A DNA stretch of 64,000 bases, taken from assembly GCF_008369295.1 (NCBI RefSeq), contig NZ_VOBG01000005.1, forward strand, positions 62,001-126,000. Reading direction: 5' to 3'. The translations under genes were made by a program, and so were the position numbers. Every line of letters starts with the position of its first letter. Position 1 is the stretch's first letter. This stretch comes from Pseudomonas sp. ANT_H4. GTDB taxonomy: Bacteria; Pseudomonadota; Gammaproteobacteria; Pseudomonadales; Pseudomonadaceae. This document shows positions 17,994 to 26,702 of this stretch, piece by piece. The notes under the pieces were generated by a model. That model was not told the origin of the DNA, did not search any database, and saw only the letters and a list, made by a program, of their open reading frames with translations.

Positions 17994-18551
17994 ATGCAGG
18001 CCACACGTTTGACCCTTGTTTGCCACGCCACGACGCCGTATCAGAAACGCGGTCAATTCCCTGTCGACCAGTCTCTGGAGATGGATTGGCAGCAGGTGCC
18101 GTTATCGCTGGCCGGGCGTTTCAAGAAAAACCTGCGCCTGCTCTGTGGTCCTGAAGCCCGAACCCGGCAAACGGCAACGTTGTTCGGCAACGGCGCAAAG
18201 GTCGATGAAGCCTTGCGCGAGGGTGATTTCGGCAGTTGGCAGGGCCAGGATATTGACGAGGTCGACCGCGACGAGTTGATGACCTGGCTTACCGACAGCA
18301 CCAGCGCCCCTCATGGTGGCGAATCGGTGCAACAGGTCTGCAAGCGGGTAGGGCAGTGGATGCAAACCCTCGAAGCTAATCCAGGACACGTGGTGGCGGT
18401 GACCCATCCCTTCATCATCCGTGCTGCCTTGCTGCACGTCATGCAATGCCCGGTCGCGATGTTCTACCTGATCGACGTGGAGCCGCTGTCATCCACCGAG
18501 CTGCGTTTCAACGGTGTCTGGCGCCTGCGCCTGGAAACTCACGCCTCGTAG
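17994..18551 (+). CDS. Histidine phosphatase family protein
   Basis: The 185-residue protein belongs to the phosphoglycerate-mutase-like histidine phosphatases. The N-terminal motif reads LVCHATTP, so the catalytic His is kept while the usual preceding Arg of RHG is Cys; the second block is CGPEARTRQTA (about 53-63) and the second His is in VTHPFIIRA (about 141). It lies 56 bases before cobF, which suggests a possible cobalamin role (CobC-like alpha-ribazole phosphatase), but the altered motif leaves activity open. ATG at 17994 has a strong GAGGAG ribosome site. Confidence 0.78.
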   Translation: MQATRLTLVCHATTPYQKRGQFPVDQSLEMDWQQVPLSLAGRFKKNLRLLCGPEARTRQTATLFGNGAKVDEALREGDFGSWQGQDIDEVDRDELMTWLTDSTSAPHGGESVQQVCKRVGQWMQTLEANPGHVVAVTHPFIIRAALLHVMQCPVAMFYLIDVEPLSSTELRFNGVWRLRLETHAS

Positions 18552-18607
18552 CCGGAACATGGCAAAATCGCCGCCCCGCATTGAGAACACCTCATGAAGA
18601 CTTTCCC

Positions 18608-19363
18608 ATGAAGAGCATCCTGATCATCGGCATTGGCGCCGGCAACCCCGACTACATCACCATGCAGGCGGTCAAGGCGCTCAACCGCACCGACGTGTTT
18701 TTCCTGATGGACAAGGGCCAGAGCAAGGACAAGCTGATCGACCTGCGTCGGGAAATCTGCGAGACCTATATCACCGATCACGACTACCGGTTTGTCGAGG
18801 CGGATTGCCCCGAGCGAGTGCGCGGTGAAATCGACTACACCACCGCTGTGCAGGACCTGAATCGCGACAAGCAGCAGACCTTTGAGCGGATGATCAACGA
18901 ACAAATGGCCGACGGTGAAGTGGGCGCATTCCTGGCGTGGGGCGACCCGGCGCTGTACGACAGCACCATCCGCATCCTCCAGGCAATCCTCGCCACTGGC
19001 CGCTGTGAATTCGAGTTCGAAGTCATCCCCGGCATCACCAGCGTCCAGGCCCTGGCGGCCCAGCACAAAGTGCCGCTGAACCGTATCGGCCGGTCCATCG
19101 AGATCACCACCGGCCGCCGGTTGGCGGCGGGGAAGGTCAGTGACGCCGATACGTTGGTGGTGATGCTCGATGCCGAGGACTCCTACCGCACCGTGGCGGA
19201 TAAGGACCTGGATATCTATTGGGGCGCCTACCTTGGTACGCCGGACGAGATACTCATCAGCGGCAAGGTGGCTGAGGTTGCCGATGAGATTGAGCGTGTG
19301 CGCAAGGCGGCGCGCCAGGCCAACGGCTGGATCATGGACACTTATTTGCTGCGCAAGCCTTGA
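18608..19363 (+). CDS. cobF: CobF, precorrin-6A synthase (deacetylating)
   Basis: The 251-residue protein is a tetrapyrrole methylase: N-terminal IGIGAGNPDYITMQAV (about residues 6-21), AWGDPALYDST near 109-119 and the PGITSVQALAAQH block near 145-157. It methylates C-1 of precorrin-5 and releases acetate in the aerobic cobalamin pathway, using S-adenosylmethionine. ATG at 18608 sits at the expected domain edge; upstream in-frame codons overlap the preceding gene. It is isolated here from other cob genes apart from the phosphatase before it. Confidence 0.9.
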   Translation: MKSILIIGIGAGNPDYITMQAVKALNRTDVFFLMDKGQSKDKLIDLRREICETYITDHDYRFVEADCPERVRGEIDYTTAVQDLNRDKQQTFERMINEQMADGEVGAFLAWGDPALYDSTIRILQAILATGRCEFEFEVIPGITSVQALAAQHKVPLNRIGRSIEITTGRRLAAGKVSDADTLVVMLDAEDSYRTVADKDLDIYWGAYLGTPDEILISGKVAEVADEIERVRKAARQANGWIMDTYLLRKP

Positions 19364-19374
19364 GGTTGATCCCC

Positions 19375-20118
19375 ATGTTCAAACTGATCGTCTTGGCGCT
19401 GACGTTGTATGCGGGTGTCGCCCACGCCCAATCTGCCCTGCACACGGATTTGCCGCTGTCGTACCTGGAGCAGACTCAAAGTGATTCACGCAACCAGCCC
19501 CTGGTGATTTTTCTCCACGGGTTTGGCAGCAATGAGCAGGACCTTTTCGGTCTCAGGGATGAACTGCCGTCGGCCTGGAGCTACCTGTCAGTTCGAGCAC
19601 CGGGAACGGTGGATGAGGATGGCTATCGCTGGTTTCGCAAGACGCCCGGCAATGGCGACTACGATGGCGAGACCGTCGATTTGCAGAGCAGCGCACGGCT
19701 GATCGAGGACTTTGTCGCCCAGGCCACGGCCAAGTACCACACCCAGAGCGACCGAGTATTCCTGGTGGGGTTCAGCCAGGGAGCGATCATGTCGTACGAG
19801 GTGGGCTTACGGCAGCCGCAAATGCTGCGGGGGATCGCGGCGTTGAGTGGCAGCGTGTTGCCGGTGCTCCAGGCTCAGCTCAAGGCTCAGTTCAAGGCCC
19901 AGCTCAAGCCGGATGAGCAACTGGGCAAGCTGGCGATTTTTATCGGCCATGGCACGTTGGACCAAGCGTTGCCGTATGCCTCGGCCACGCGGGCCAATGA
20001 GGTGTTGTCGGGCCTGGGGCTGAAACCGGAGTTTCATGGTTATCCGGGCATGACCCATACCATCAGTAATGCCCAAGTGCAGGACCTGAAGAACTGGCTC
20101 CAAAAGAGCCTGCCCTAA
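19375..20118 (+). CDS. Exported alpha/beta-hydrolase (carboxylesterase/phospholipase-like)
   Basis: The 247-residue protein has a signal peptide (about 1-18, ending AHA) and an Abhydrolase_2 type fold: HGFGSNEQDLF near 46-56, nucleophile elbow GFSQGAIMS near 137, Asp in GTLDQALP near 193 and His in MTHTIS near 227. It should hydrolyse carboxylesters in the periplasm; the substrate is unknown. A short repeated QLKAQFKAQLK stretch (about 168-178) interrupts the fold before the Asp and looks like a local duplication. ATG at 19375 is preferred to TTG at 19360. Confidence 0.78.
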   Translation: MFKLIVLALTLYAGVAHAQSALHTDLPLSYLEQTQSDSRNQPLVIFLHGFGSNEQDLFGLRDELPSAWSYLSVRAPGTVDEDGYRWFRKTPGNGDYDGETVDLQSSARLIEDFVAQATAKYHTQSDRVFLVGFSQGAIMSYEVGLRQPQMLRGIAALSGSVLPVLQAQLKAQFKAQLKPDEQLGKLAIFIGHGTLDQALPYASATRANEVLSGLGLKPEFHGYPGMTHTISNAQVQDLKNWLQKSLP

Positions 20119-20144
20119 ACAAAGCTATACCCGTGGAAAACGGC

Positions 20145-20711
20145 TTACTTGCCGCCCGTAATCTGCTTCACCAGCACGCCATGACCCTTGGCATCATCGG
20201 CCCGGGAAATCGCCTGGATTACCAGCAGGTGATTGCCGGAGCCGGCAAAGAATGTCGAGGTCAGAGTCTTGCCGCCACCCATGGTCGCCGTGCTGTCAAC
20301 CTGACGCATGCCCAAGCCCTTGAGGACCAGCTTTTTTTCGCCCAGTTTCTTGAAGTCTGGCAGGGTGGCGCTTTGCTCCTTGACGAACCCAGTCACTGCG
20401 CCGTCGAGAAATTGCGGGTCGTTGTCCTTGATGGTGATACCGTCATTACGCAGGGTCTCAGCCACGATCACCACGCTTTTGCCCACCTGGTTGGTGTACA
20501 TCGTGCCGCTGGCGCCAGCGGTGCCGTGGGCTTCATCGCCGGCCGGCAGTGCATCGGCGGTGTAGGCCTTGGGCAGGCTGAAGGTGAATTTGCCGTCCAA
20601 GGTGGAGATGGTCTGGCCGGCTGGCTTGTCGGCGGCGAACACTTGGCTGGCGCCCAAGCTTGCGGTCAGCATGAGCGCCAAGAGGGCTGCGGTCTTGGTG
20701 AGGGTGGCCAT
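20145..20711 (-). CDS. Exported protein of unknown function
   Basis: The 188-residue protein has a clear signal peptide (cleavage near residue 26, after VFAA) and no membrane helix after it, so it is probably periplasmic. The mature part is beta-rich and starts with a KFTFSLP segment as in DcrB/PsbP-like folds, but I do not recognise a named family with certainty. It is separated from the antiporter gene by 71 bases and faces the esterase gene tail to tail. Confidence 0.7.
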   Translation of the reverse strand: MATLTKTAALLALMLTASLGASQVFAADKPAGQTISTLDGKFTFSLPKAYTADALPAGDEAHGTAGASGTMYTNQVGKSVVIVAETLRNDGITIKDNDPQFLDGAVTGFVKEQSATLPDFKKLGEKKLVLKGLGMRQVDSTATMGGGKTLTSTFFAGSGNHLLVIQAISRADDAKGHGVLVKQITGGK

Positions 20712-20782
20712 GAAGCTCTCCAGGAAAGAACGAAATTGCGCCGTATTCTGTCAGATATTCGCAATATCGTTCATGTCCATCC

Positions 20783-22591
20783 TCACGTCTTGTCGGACTC
20801 TTCCTCCAACCGATCCATCTCAAACAACCGCGCCAGTTCCGTGCGAGACTCCTGGGCGGACTGCATGACCTTGGCCGCGTCGTCGTACACCGCATGCTGG
20901 GCGGCCAGCAGTTGCAGGTCGTGGTTCTTGAAGCGGTTGATCCGCGCATCGGCCTGGTTTTGGCTCAGGCCCAGTCCCACCAGGGTGCGACGACTCATTT
21001 CCAGGCTGGAGTAGAACGTCTCGCGCACTGGTGACGCGTCCAGGTCCACCAGGCGATGGACGTGCTGGCGGTTACGGGCGCGGGCGATGATCTTCATGTG
21101 CGGGTACAGACTGCGCACCAGTTCGGCGGTCTTGATGTTGATCTCGGGATCATCCATGGCAATCACGAAAAACTCCGCCCGGTCGACCTTGGCCGCATGG
21201 AGGATTTCCGGGCGCTGTGGGTCGCCGTAGAATACCGGCATGCCGCCAAAACTGCGGGTCAGCTCGATAGTTTCCACCGAGGTGTCGAGGGCGATAAACG
21301 AAATGTTTTGTGCTCGCAGGATACGCGCCACGATCTGCCCCATGCGGCCCATGCCGGCGATCACCACCCGTGGCGCATCGCTCTGGATGGCGCGGTATTC
21401 CTCGGGTACTTTGACGGTTTTGCTCTTGGGTTTGAACAGTTTCGGACACAGCAGCAACAGCAACGGGGTCAGGGCCATGGACAGAGTGATGGTCAGCACC
21501 AGGATGTCGTAGAGCCGCGGTTCGAACAGGCCCTGGTCGCGGCCGATCTTGAACACCACGAAGGCGAACTCACCGCCTGCGGCCAGCACCACGCCCAGGC
21601 GCAGTGCACTTTCGCGATTGAGACCACCCGCCAGTTGGCCGATGCAAAACAGCAGCGGCAGCTTGATGGCGATCAGCAGCAGGGTCAGCCCCAGCACGAC
21701 GATCGGCGCGCTGAACAACAGGCTGATATTGGCGCCCATGCCGACGCTGATAAAAAACAGCCCCAGCAACAGCCCCTTGAACGGTTCGATCTGGGATTCC
21801 AGTTCGTGGCGGTATTCCGAGTCAGCCAGCAAGAGGCCTGCGAGGAACGCACCCAAGGCCATGGACACGCCCACCAGCTCCATCAACCATGCCGTGCCGA
21901 TCACCACCAGCAGGGCCGTTGCGGTGGACACTTCTCGCAGCCCTGTCTTGGCGACAATGCGAAACACCGGTCGCAACAGATAACGACCGCCAATGATCAC
22001 CACGACGATGCTGCCCAATACCTGCAAGCCGTGGTTCAGGTCCTGGGCGGCGGTAGTGGTGTGATTGCTGCCAGCGAGCAGCGGCACCATGGCGATCAGC
22101 GGGATCGCCGCGATGTCCTGAAACAGCAGAATGGCAAACGCCAGGCGGCCATGGGGTTGGTTCAGTTCCTTGCGTTCGGCCAGGCTTTGCAGGCCGAAGG
22201 CAGTGGAGGACAAGGCCAGGCCCAGACCCAGCACAATGGCGCTGTTCCACGACTGGCCAAATACCCACAGCGCTAGCACGCCGATAACCGTCCCGGTGAG
22301 CATCACCTGGGCCAGGCCGACGCCGAACACCGCCTTGCGCATCACCCATAAACGTTTGGGCGAAAGCTCCAGGCCAATGATGAACAGCAGCAACACCACC
22401 CCTAACTCGGAAAACTGGCTGACACTTTGCGGGTTGCCCACCAGCCCCAGTACCGACGGGCCGATGATCACCCCAGCCAGCAAATAGCCCAGTACCGCGC
22501 CCAATTGCAGGCGCTTGGCCAAGGGTACGGTGAGCACTGCGGCGAACAGGAACACCACGGCCGCTTGTAACAGGTTGCCTTCATGGGGCAT
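20783..22591 (-). CDS. Kef-type potassium/proton antiporter (CPA2 family) with RCK domain
   Basis: The 602-residue protein has a CPA2 membrane domain of about twelve helices (residues 1-385, including the GLELSPK and FAILLFQD blocks) and a C-terminal RCK/TrkA-N domain starting at VVIAGMGRMGQIVARIL (about 405). It should exchange K+ (or Na+) for H+ across the inner membrane under nucleotide or thiol control, as KefB/KefC do. The C-terminal tail is acidic and charged. ATG at 22591 has a GGAG ribosome site. KefB and KefC cannot be separated here. Confidence 0.88.
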   Translation of the reverse strand: MPHEGNLLQAAVVFLFAAVLTVPLAKRLQLGAVLGYLLAGVIIGPSVLGLVGNPQSVSQFSELGVVLLLFIIGLELSPKRLWVMRKAVFGVGLAQVMLTGTVIGVLALWVFGQSWNSAIVLGLGLALSSTAFGLQSLAERKELNQPHGRLAFAILLFQDIAAIPLIAMVPLLAGSNHTTTAAQDLNHGLQVLGSIVVVIIGGRYLLRPVFRIVAKTGLREVSTATALLVVIGTAWLMELVGVSMALGAFLAGLLLADSEYRHELESQIEPFKGLLLGLFFISVGMGANISLLFSAPIVVLGLTLLLIAIKLPLLFCIGQLAGGLNRESALRLGVVLAAGGEFAFVVFKIGRDQGLFEPRLYDILVLTITLSMALTPLLLLLCPKLFKPKSKTVKVPEEYRAIQSDAPRVVIAGMGRMGQIVARILRAQNISFIALDTSVETIELTRSFGGMPVFYGDPQRPEILHAAKVDRAEFFVIAMDDPEINIKTAELVRSLYPHMKIIARARNRQHVHRLVDLDASPVRETFYSSLEMSRRTLVGLGLSQNQADARINRFKNHDLQLLAAQHAVYDDAAKVMQSAQESRTELARLFEMDRLEEESDKT

Positions 22592-22926
22592 TGCTTACTC
22601 CAGGATCTTTTTCGAATCAACAGAGCGCTATTAGAACGCTTTTTTACATTTTGAAATCTGAATTTTTGCAGAGAAAATACATGGGTAGCCAGTGTTCGCT
22701 GGGGACTGTCCTGCTCTGTTATCACTGCAAACACATCGCTGGCATCCTGAAGCACACCCTGGCGACAGTGGTCCGGGGGACTGGGTAGTGATCAGGCTGC
22801 GGGCGACGTGCAGGCATGCAGTGCACGAACTGAAAACAATTTGTCGGAAAACCTGGCGGGCCCTATGACGGCTAAAGCAAATAAAGTTATGCCCTTGAGT
22901 TTATATTCCTTGGGTGGCATATTTCC
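22592..22926. other. Intergenic region before the toxin-antitoxin pair
   Basis: About 335 bases with no credible gene on either strand. It is more AT-rich near 22600-22680 (kef promoter side) and at 22870-22926 (toxin promoter side). No clear operator beyond a weak ATGCC...GGCAT pairing just before the toxin gene. Confidence 0.45.
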
Positions 22927-23292
22927 ATGGGCTGGGATATTGAATACACGGACGAATTCGGTAACTGGTGGGGTGGCTTGGATGCAAAGGCGCAATCCTC
23001 GGTATCAGCTAGCGTAGATTTGTTAGGCCTCCTGGGGCCGGGCCTGCGCTTTCCCCACAGCAGCGATATCAAAGGCTCTCGGCATGGCAATCTTCGAGAG
23101 TTACGGGTGCAGCATAGGGGGCGACCTTATTGCGTGCTGTATGCGTTCGATCCGCGCCGATGCGCTTTATTGTTGATCGGCGGCGATAAAACCGGACAGC
23201 ACCGGTGGTACGACGAACACGTCCTTGTGGCGGAAAAGCTGTATGACGAACATTTGGAAACACTGCGTAAAGAGGGCCGTAATCATGGCTAA
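22927..23292 (+). CDS. HigB/RelE-type toxin
   Basis: The 121-residue protein has the phage-derived Gp49/HigB-like RelE fold: IEYTDEFGNWW at the start, SDIKGSRHGNLRELRVQHRG (about 46-65), YCVLYAFDPRRCALLLIGGDK (two runs, about 68-88) and a basic C-terminus. Such toxins cleave mRNA at the ribosome. The stop overlaps the start of the downstream XRE antitoxin gene by 8 bases, the usual toxin-first higBA arrangement. Start at 22927 follows a GGGTGG stretch. Confidence 0.87.
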   Translation: MGWDIEYTDEFGNWWGGLDAKAQSSVSASVDLLGLLGPGLRFPHSSDIKGSRHGNLRELRVQHRGRPYCVLYAFDPRRCALLLIGGDKTGQHRWYDEHVLVAEKLYDEHLETLRKEGRNHG

Positions 23293-23590
23293 AAAATTTG
23301 CTGAACTTCAAGCTCGCATGACCCTCGAGGCACGCGCCGACGCCGAGCGGGTTTTCCAGCAGCACTTGAAAGAAATGCCTCTGCATGAACTGCGTAAAGC
23401 TCAGCAGATGAGCCAGGAGAGTCTGGCCAAGGTACTGAATATCAACCAAGCGGCCGTTTCAAAAATGGAACGGCGCACCGACATGTACATCAGCACCCTG
23501 CGTAACTACATCCGGGCCATGGGTGGCGAGTTGGAGATTGTCGCGACCTTTCCTGACGGTCAGGTAAAGATCGAGAACTTCGCCAGTTGA
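23285..23590 (+). CDS. HigA-type XRE antitoxin
   Basis: The 101-residue protein has an XRE helix-turn-helix (about residues 37-75; LRKAQQMSQESLAKVLNINQ then AAVSKMERRTDMYISTL) and a C-terminal tail ending in KIENFAS. It should neutralise the toxin and repress the pair's promoter. ATG at 23285 overlaps the toxin stop by 8 bases; this start puts the domain at the family position. Confidence 0.87.
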   Translation: MAKKFAELQARMTLEARADAERVFQQHLKEMPLHELRKAQQMSQESLAKVLNINQAAVSKMERRTDMYISTLRNYIRAMGGELEIVATFPDGQVKIENFAS

Positions 23591-23678
23591 GTCGTTCAGC
23601 GTTACCGGCGTCTCTCAGCATCAGTGGAGGATGCTAGAGAACTGAATATCGGAACAAAATCCCTGATTTAGGGCATGC

Positions 23679-23698
23679 CTGTCCATGTGTATGGACAG
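23679..23698. terminator. Perfect hairpin after the toxin-antitoxin pair
   Basis: CTGTCCAT-GTGT-ATGGACAG is a perfect 8-bp stem with a 4-base loop, 90 bases after the antitoxin gene. It lacks a T run, so it may be a Rho-dependent or protective hairpin, or an operator. Confidence 0.35.
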
Positions 23699-23787
23699 AG
23701 GGTTCCTTAACCCACCGAGGTTTTTACATTGCCTCAACCCACCCTTTGCTACTATCGCCCTCCACCGTCATCAGGAGTCACCGCCCC

Positions 23788-25341
23788 ATGCAACACCAGT
23801 GGGATGAAATGCACCGCACCCGCAAGCCCACGTTCGTCCTGTGCGGCGAGCCCCAAGGGAAAGTGCTCAATCTCTACGTCCACGGTTACTCGGCCTTCTT
23901 CAATCAGCAACAGCTGGGCAACTTCAAGGCGCAACTGGCGACCATCGAAGGCTCGACCAACCTGATGCTGTTCTGGCCGGCGGGGCATTTCCTGGAAAAC
24001 CTGTTTGCGCCGTTCAAGGACGTCATCGCTTCAATGCTCGGCGGCGGCACCCTGGGCGCGGCGACCATTGGCCTGGGCAAGGCGATTGCCTATTTTCTCG
24101 ACCACTACAAAAGCGTCGAAGCCCGGGTTGATGAAGTCGCCAAAAGCCTGCTGCCCGAGTTAGCTAACTACCTGCACGGCGAGTCTATCCAGGTGCAGAA
24201 AATCAACCTGATTGGCCATTCGCTGGGCGCGCGGTTGTTGGTCAAGAGTTTGTTGGCAAGCCCCGAACTGGCTCGTGAACTGCCGTTGAACAACCTCCTG
24301 TTGATGGGCGGTGCGATCTGCACCTCCAGCCCCTGGGACCAGGTGTCGGCGCCGTTGAAGGGCCGGGTGATCAACTGCCACTCCAGCAAGGACTGGGCGC
24401 TGGCGCTCAAGCCGGATGCCGAGCGGTGCATCGGCCGTTATGCGATCCCGTTGACCCCGTCCCTCAAGGACAAGGTGGCCAACGTGCACTTGACCACCTT
24501 TGATCACGCTGCCTACTGGCCACAATTGAAGACGGTGGTGCAATACACCGACCTGCTGCAGGAGCGCCGGGGCATGATCCGCGCCGATCAGCGTAGTAGC
24601 GAGGTGCGGTTTGCCGAGGATGATGTCGACCTGTTCCCGCTGCTGGTGCAGGCGCGGCCGGATGAACTGAAGTTTCTTGCTGAATTAATGGCGCAAAAAC
24701 ACAGTGCGTCCATCGATGTCAGCGTGCGCGAGCCGCTGAAACTGGCCGTGGAGTTGCAACGCATGGGCGGCGACAGCTTTATGAACCTGGCGCGGGGCCA
24801 TGGCGTCAGCTATCGCGAAATGGCCCAGGACGTGGTCCAGCGCGTGGGGATCAAGTTTGACCAGCCCCTCGACAGCGTGGCGCTCACGGCCCTTGAAGAA
24901 CGGGTCGCCGAAACCTTGATCGAGCAGTACAAGGACAAGCTCAGCCTGGCCGACCGCAAGGTCTTCGAGGCCGAACTCCAGGCGGCTGCGCAAAAGGAAC
25001 AGGGTTTTTTCAATCGCTTCGATGTCGGGCGCTCGGCCACCACGGCCTTGAGTGGTACGGCGCTGGCCGGGTTGACCGGCTTTATCCTGCGCCGGGGCGC
25101 GGCCACGGCGATTCCGGTGGTGGGGCAGGCGCTGGCGGCGGCGATGTTGTTGGTGAGTGGGGTGCGGGCGTTTTCTGGGCCAGCGTATTCCATCACTACC
25201 CTGGCGGTGCTGGTGCTCGGGGTGATTCGTCAGCGCCTGGAGCGCGAGGCGCTGAATCAAGAGATGGACCTGGTGGTAAAGGTGGTGGAGGCGTTTGATC
25301 TGCCCAGGGAAACGGTGATGCGTACGGTCTCGTCTGACTGA
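23788..25341 (+). CDS. DUF726-like alpha/beta-hydrolase fused to a YaaW-like (UPF0174) C-terminal domain
   Basis: The 517-residue protein has two parts. Residues about 20-275 form an alpha/beta-hydrolase with nucleophile elbow LIGHSLGARLL near 141-151, as in DUF726 proteins. Residues about 290-517 resemble E. coli YaaW: the block LQRMGGDSFMNLARGHGVSY (about 324-343), then hydrophobic segments (about 425-457), SGPAYSITTLAVLVLGVIRQ near 463-482. It should be membrane-associated. Function is unknown for both halves together. ATG at 23788 has CAGGAG 12 bases upstream; the in-frame start at 23746 has none. Confidence 0.72.
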   Translation: MQHQWDEMHRTRKPTFVLCGEPQGKVLNLYVHGYSAFFNQQQLGNFKAQLATIEGSTNLMLFWPAGHFLENLFAPFKDVIASMLGGGTLGAATIGLGKAIAYFLDHYKSVEARVDEVAKSLLPELANYLHGESIQVQKINLIGHSLGARLLVKSLLASPELARELPLNNLLLMGGAICTSSPWDQVSAPLKGRVINCHSSKDWALALKPDAERCIGRYAIPLTPSLKDKVANVHLTTFDHAAYWPQLKTVVQYTDLLQERRGMIRADQRSSEVRFAEDDVDLFPLLVQARPDELKFLAELMAQKHSASIDVSVREPLKLAVELQRMGGDSFMNLARGHGVSYREMAQDVVQRVGIKFDQPLDSVALTALEERVAETLIEQYKDKLSLADRKVFEAELQAAAQKEQGFFNRFDVGRSATTALSGTALAGLTGFILRRGAATAIPVVGQALAAAMLLVSGVRAFSGPAYSITTLAVLVLGVIRQRLEREALNQEMDLVVKVVEAFDLPRETVMRTVSSD

Positions 25342-25382
25342 TAAACTGTGCCCTTGTTCTGTGTGTTTACCGGGTACCCCGC

Positions 25383-26702
25383 GTGAAATTTAGCTTGCCG
25401 AAAATCGCTACTGCTCCGTTCTGCCCCCCGGAAGTCGCCGGCTCCATTGCAGTCGATCCCAGTGCCTCATTTTTCAAACGGTTGCTGAAATTCGCTGGCC
25501 CCGGCTTGCTGATCTCCATCGGCTACATGGACCCGGGTAACTGGGCGACGGCCATCGAGGCCGGCTCACGCTATGGTTACAACCTGTTGTTCGTGGTGTT
25601 GCTGGCCAGTTTGGCCGGGATGGCGGTGCAGTGTTTGTGTTCGCGGTTGGGTATCGCCACCGGCAAGGACCTGGCGCAGCTGTGCCGTGAGCGCTACAGC
25701 AAACGCTCGGCGCGCACGCAATGGGTATTGGCGGAAATCTCGATCATCGCCACCGACCTCGCCGAAGTCCTGGGCTGCGCCTTGGCTTTTCACTTGCTGC
25801 TGGGGGTTTCCCTGACCACCGGCATCGTCATCACTGCCTTCGATACGCTGCTGATCCTGGCTCTGCAAAACCGTGGTTTCCGCCGCCTGGAAGCAATCAT
25901 GCTGGCACTGGTGGCGACCATTGGCGTGTGTTTCTTTATTGAACTAGTGCTGATCAAACCCTACTGGCCAGACGTGCTCCGTGGCTTTACGCCGTCGCTG
26001 TCGGCCATCAGCGATGCCGCGCCGCTGTACCTGGCCATCGGCATTCTAGGGGCGACGGTGATGCCCCATAACCTGTATTTGCACACCTCCATCGTGCAAA
26101 CTCGGTTGTTCGGCAAGGATTTAGCCAGCCGCCAGGACGCGGTCAAGCTGGCGCGCATCGACACCATTGGTTCCCTGGCCCTGGCCTTGTTGGTCAACGC
26201 GGCGATTCTGGTGCTGGCGGCAGCTGCCTTCCACCAGACCGGCCACACCGAGGTCGTGGAAATTCAGGACGCCTACCACCTGCTGGACCCACTGGTGGGC
26301 GGCGCCTTCGCTAGTATCCTGTTCGGCATTGCCTTGCTGGCGTCCGGGCAAAGCTCCACCTTTACCGGCACCATCGCCGGCCAGGTGATCATGGAGGGCT
26401 ACCTCAACCTGCGGATTCCCTGCTGGCAGCGGCGCCTGATCACCCGTGGGCTGGCGCTGATTCCTGCATTCCTCGGGGTGTGGCTGATGGGGGACGATGC
26501 CATTGGCAAGTTGCTGATCCTCAGTCAAGTGGTGTTGAGCCTGCAGTTGCCGTTTGCCTTGTACCCGTTGATTCGCATGACTGGCGACAAACAGCTGATG
26601 GGACCGTTCGTCAATCGCCTGCCCACAAAGCTGTTGGCCTGGACCCTATTTGCGGTGATCAGCGGCGCCAATGCCTGGTTGATCGGGCAATGGCTGTTCT
26701 AA
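25383..26702 (+). CDS. mntH: NRAMP family Mn2+/Fe2+ transporter MntH
   Basis: The 439-residue inner-membrane protein has the NRAMP signatures GYMDPGNWAT (about 46-55) in helix 1 and MPHNLYLHTSIVQTR (about 227-241) in helix 6, which supply the metal ligands, with eleven helices in total. It imports Mn2+ (and Fe2+) with protons. The start is GTG at 25383; no better ATG exists upstream in frame, and the alignment with family N-termini is normal. It stands alone, convergent with a LysR gene. Confidence 0.92.
   Translation: MKFSLPKIATAPFCPPEVAGSIAVDPSASFFKRLLKFAGPGLLISIGYMDPGNWATAIEAGSRYGYNLLFVVLLASLAGMAVQCLCSRLGIATGKDLAQLCRERYSKRSARTQWVLAEISIIATDLAEVLGCALAFHLLLGVSLTTGIVITAFDTLLILALQNRGFRRLEAIMLALVATIGVCFFIELVLIKPYWPDVLRGFTPSLSAISDAAPLYLAIGILGATVMPHNLYLHTSIVQTRLFGKDLASRQDAVKLARIDTIGSLALALLVNAAILVLAAAAFHQTGHTEVVEIQDAYHLLDPLVGGAFASILFGIALLASGQSSTFTGTIAGQVIMEGYLNLRIPCWQRRLITRGLALIPAFLGVWLMGDDAIGKLLILSQVVLSLQLPFALYPLIRMTGDKQLMGPFVNRLPTKLLAWTLFAVISGANAWLIGQWLF

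Noticed and set aside
17719..18607. Cobalamin riboswitch near cobF
   Set aside because: No recognisable B12-box elements upstream of the phosphatase or cobF.
21056..22276. Plus-strand frame opposite the Kef antiporter
   Set aside because: His/Gln-rich shadow; the antiporter is clear on the minus strand.
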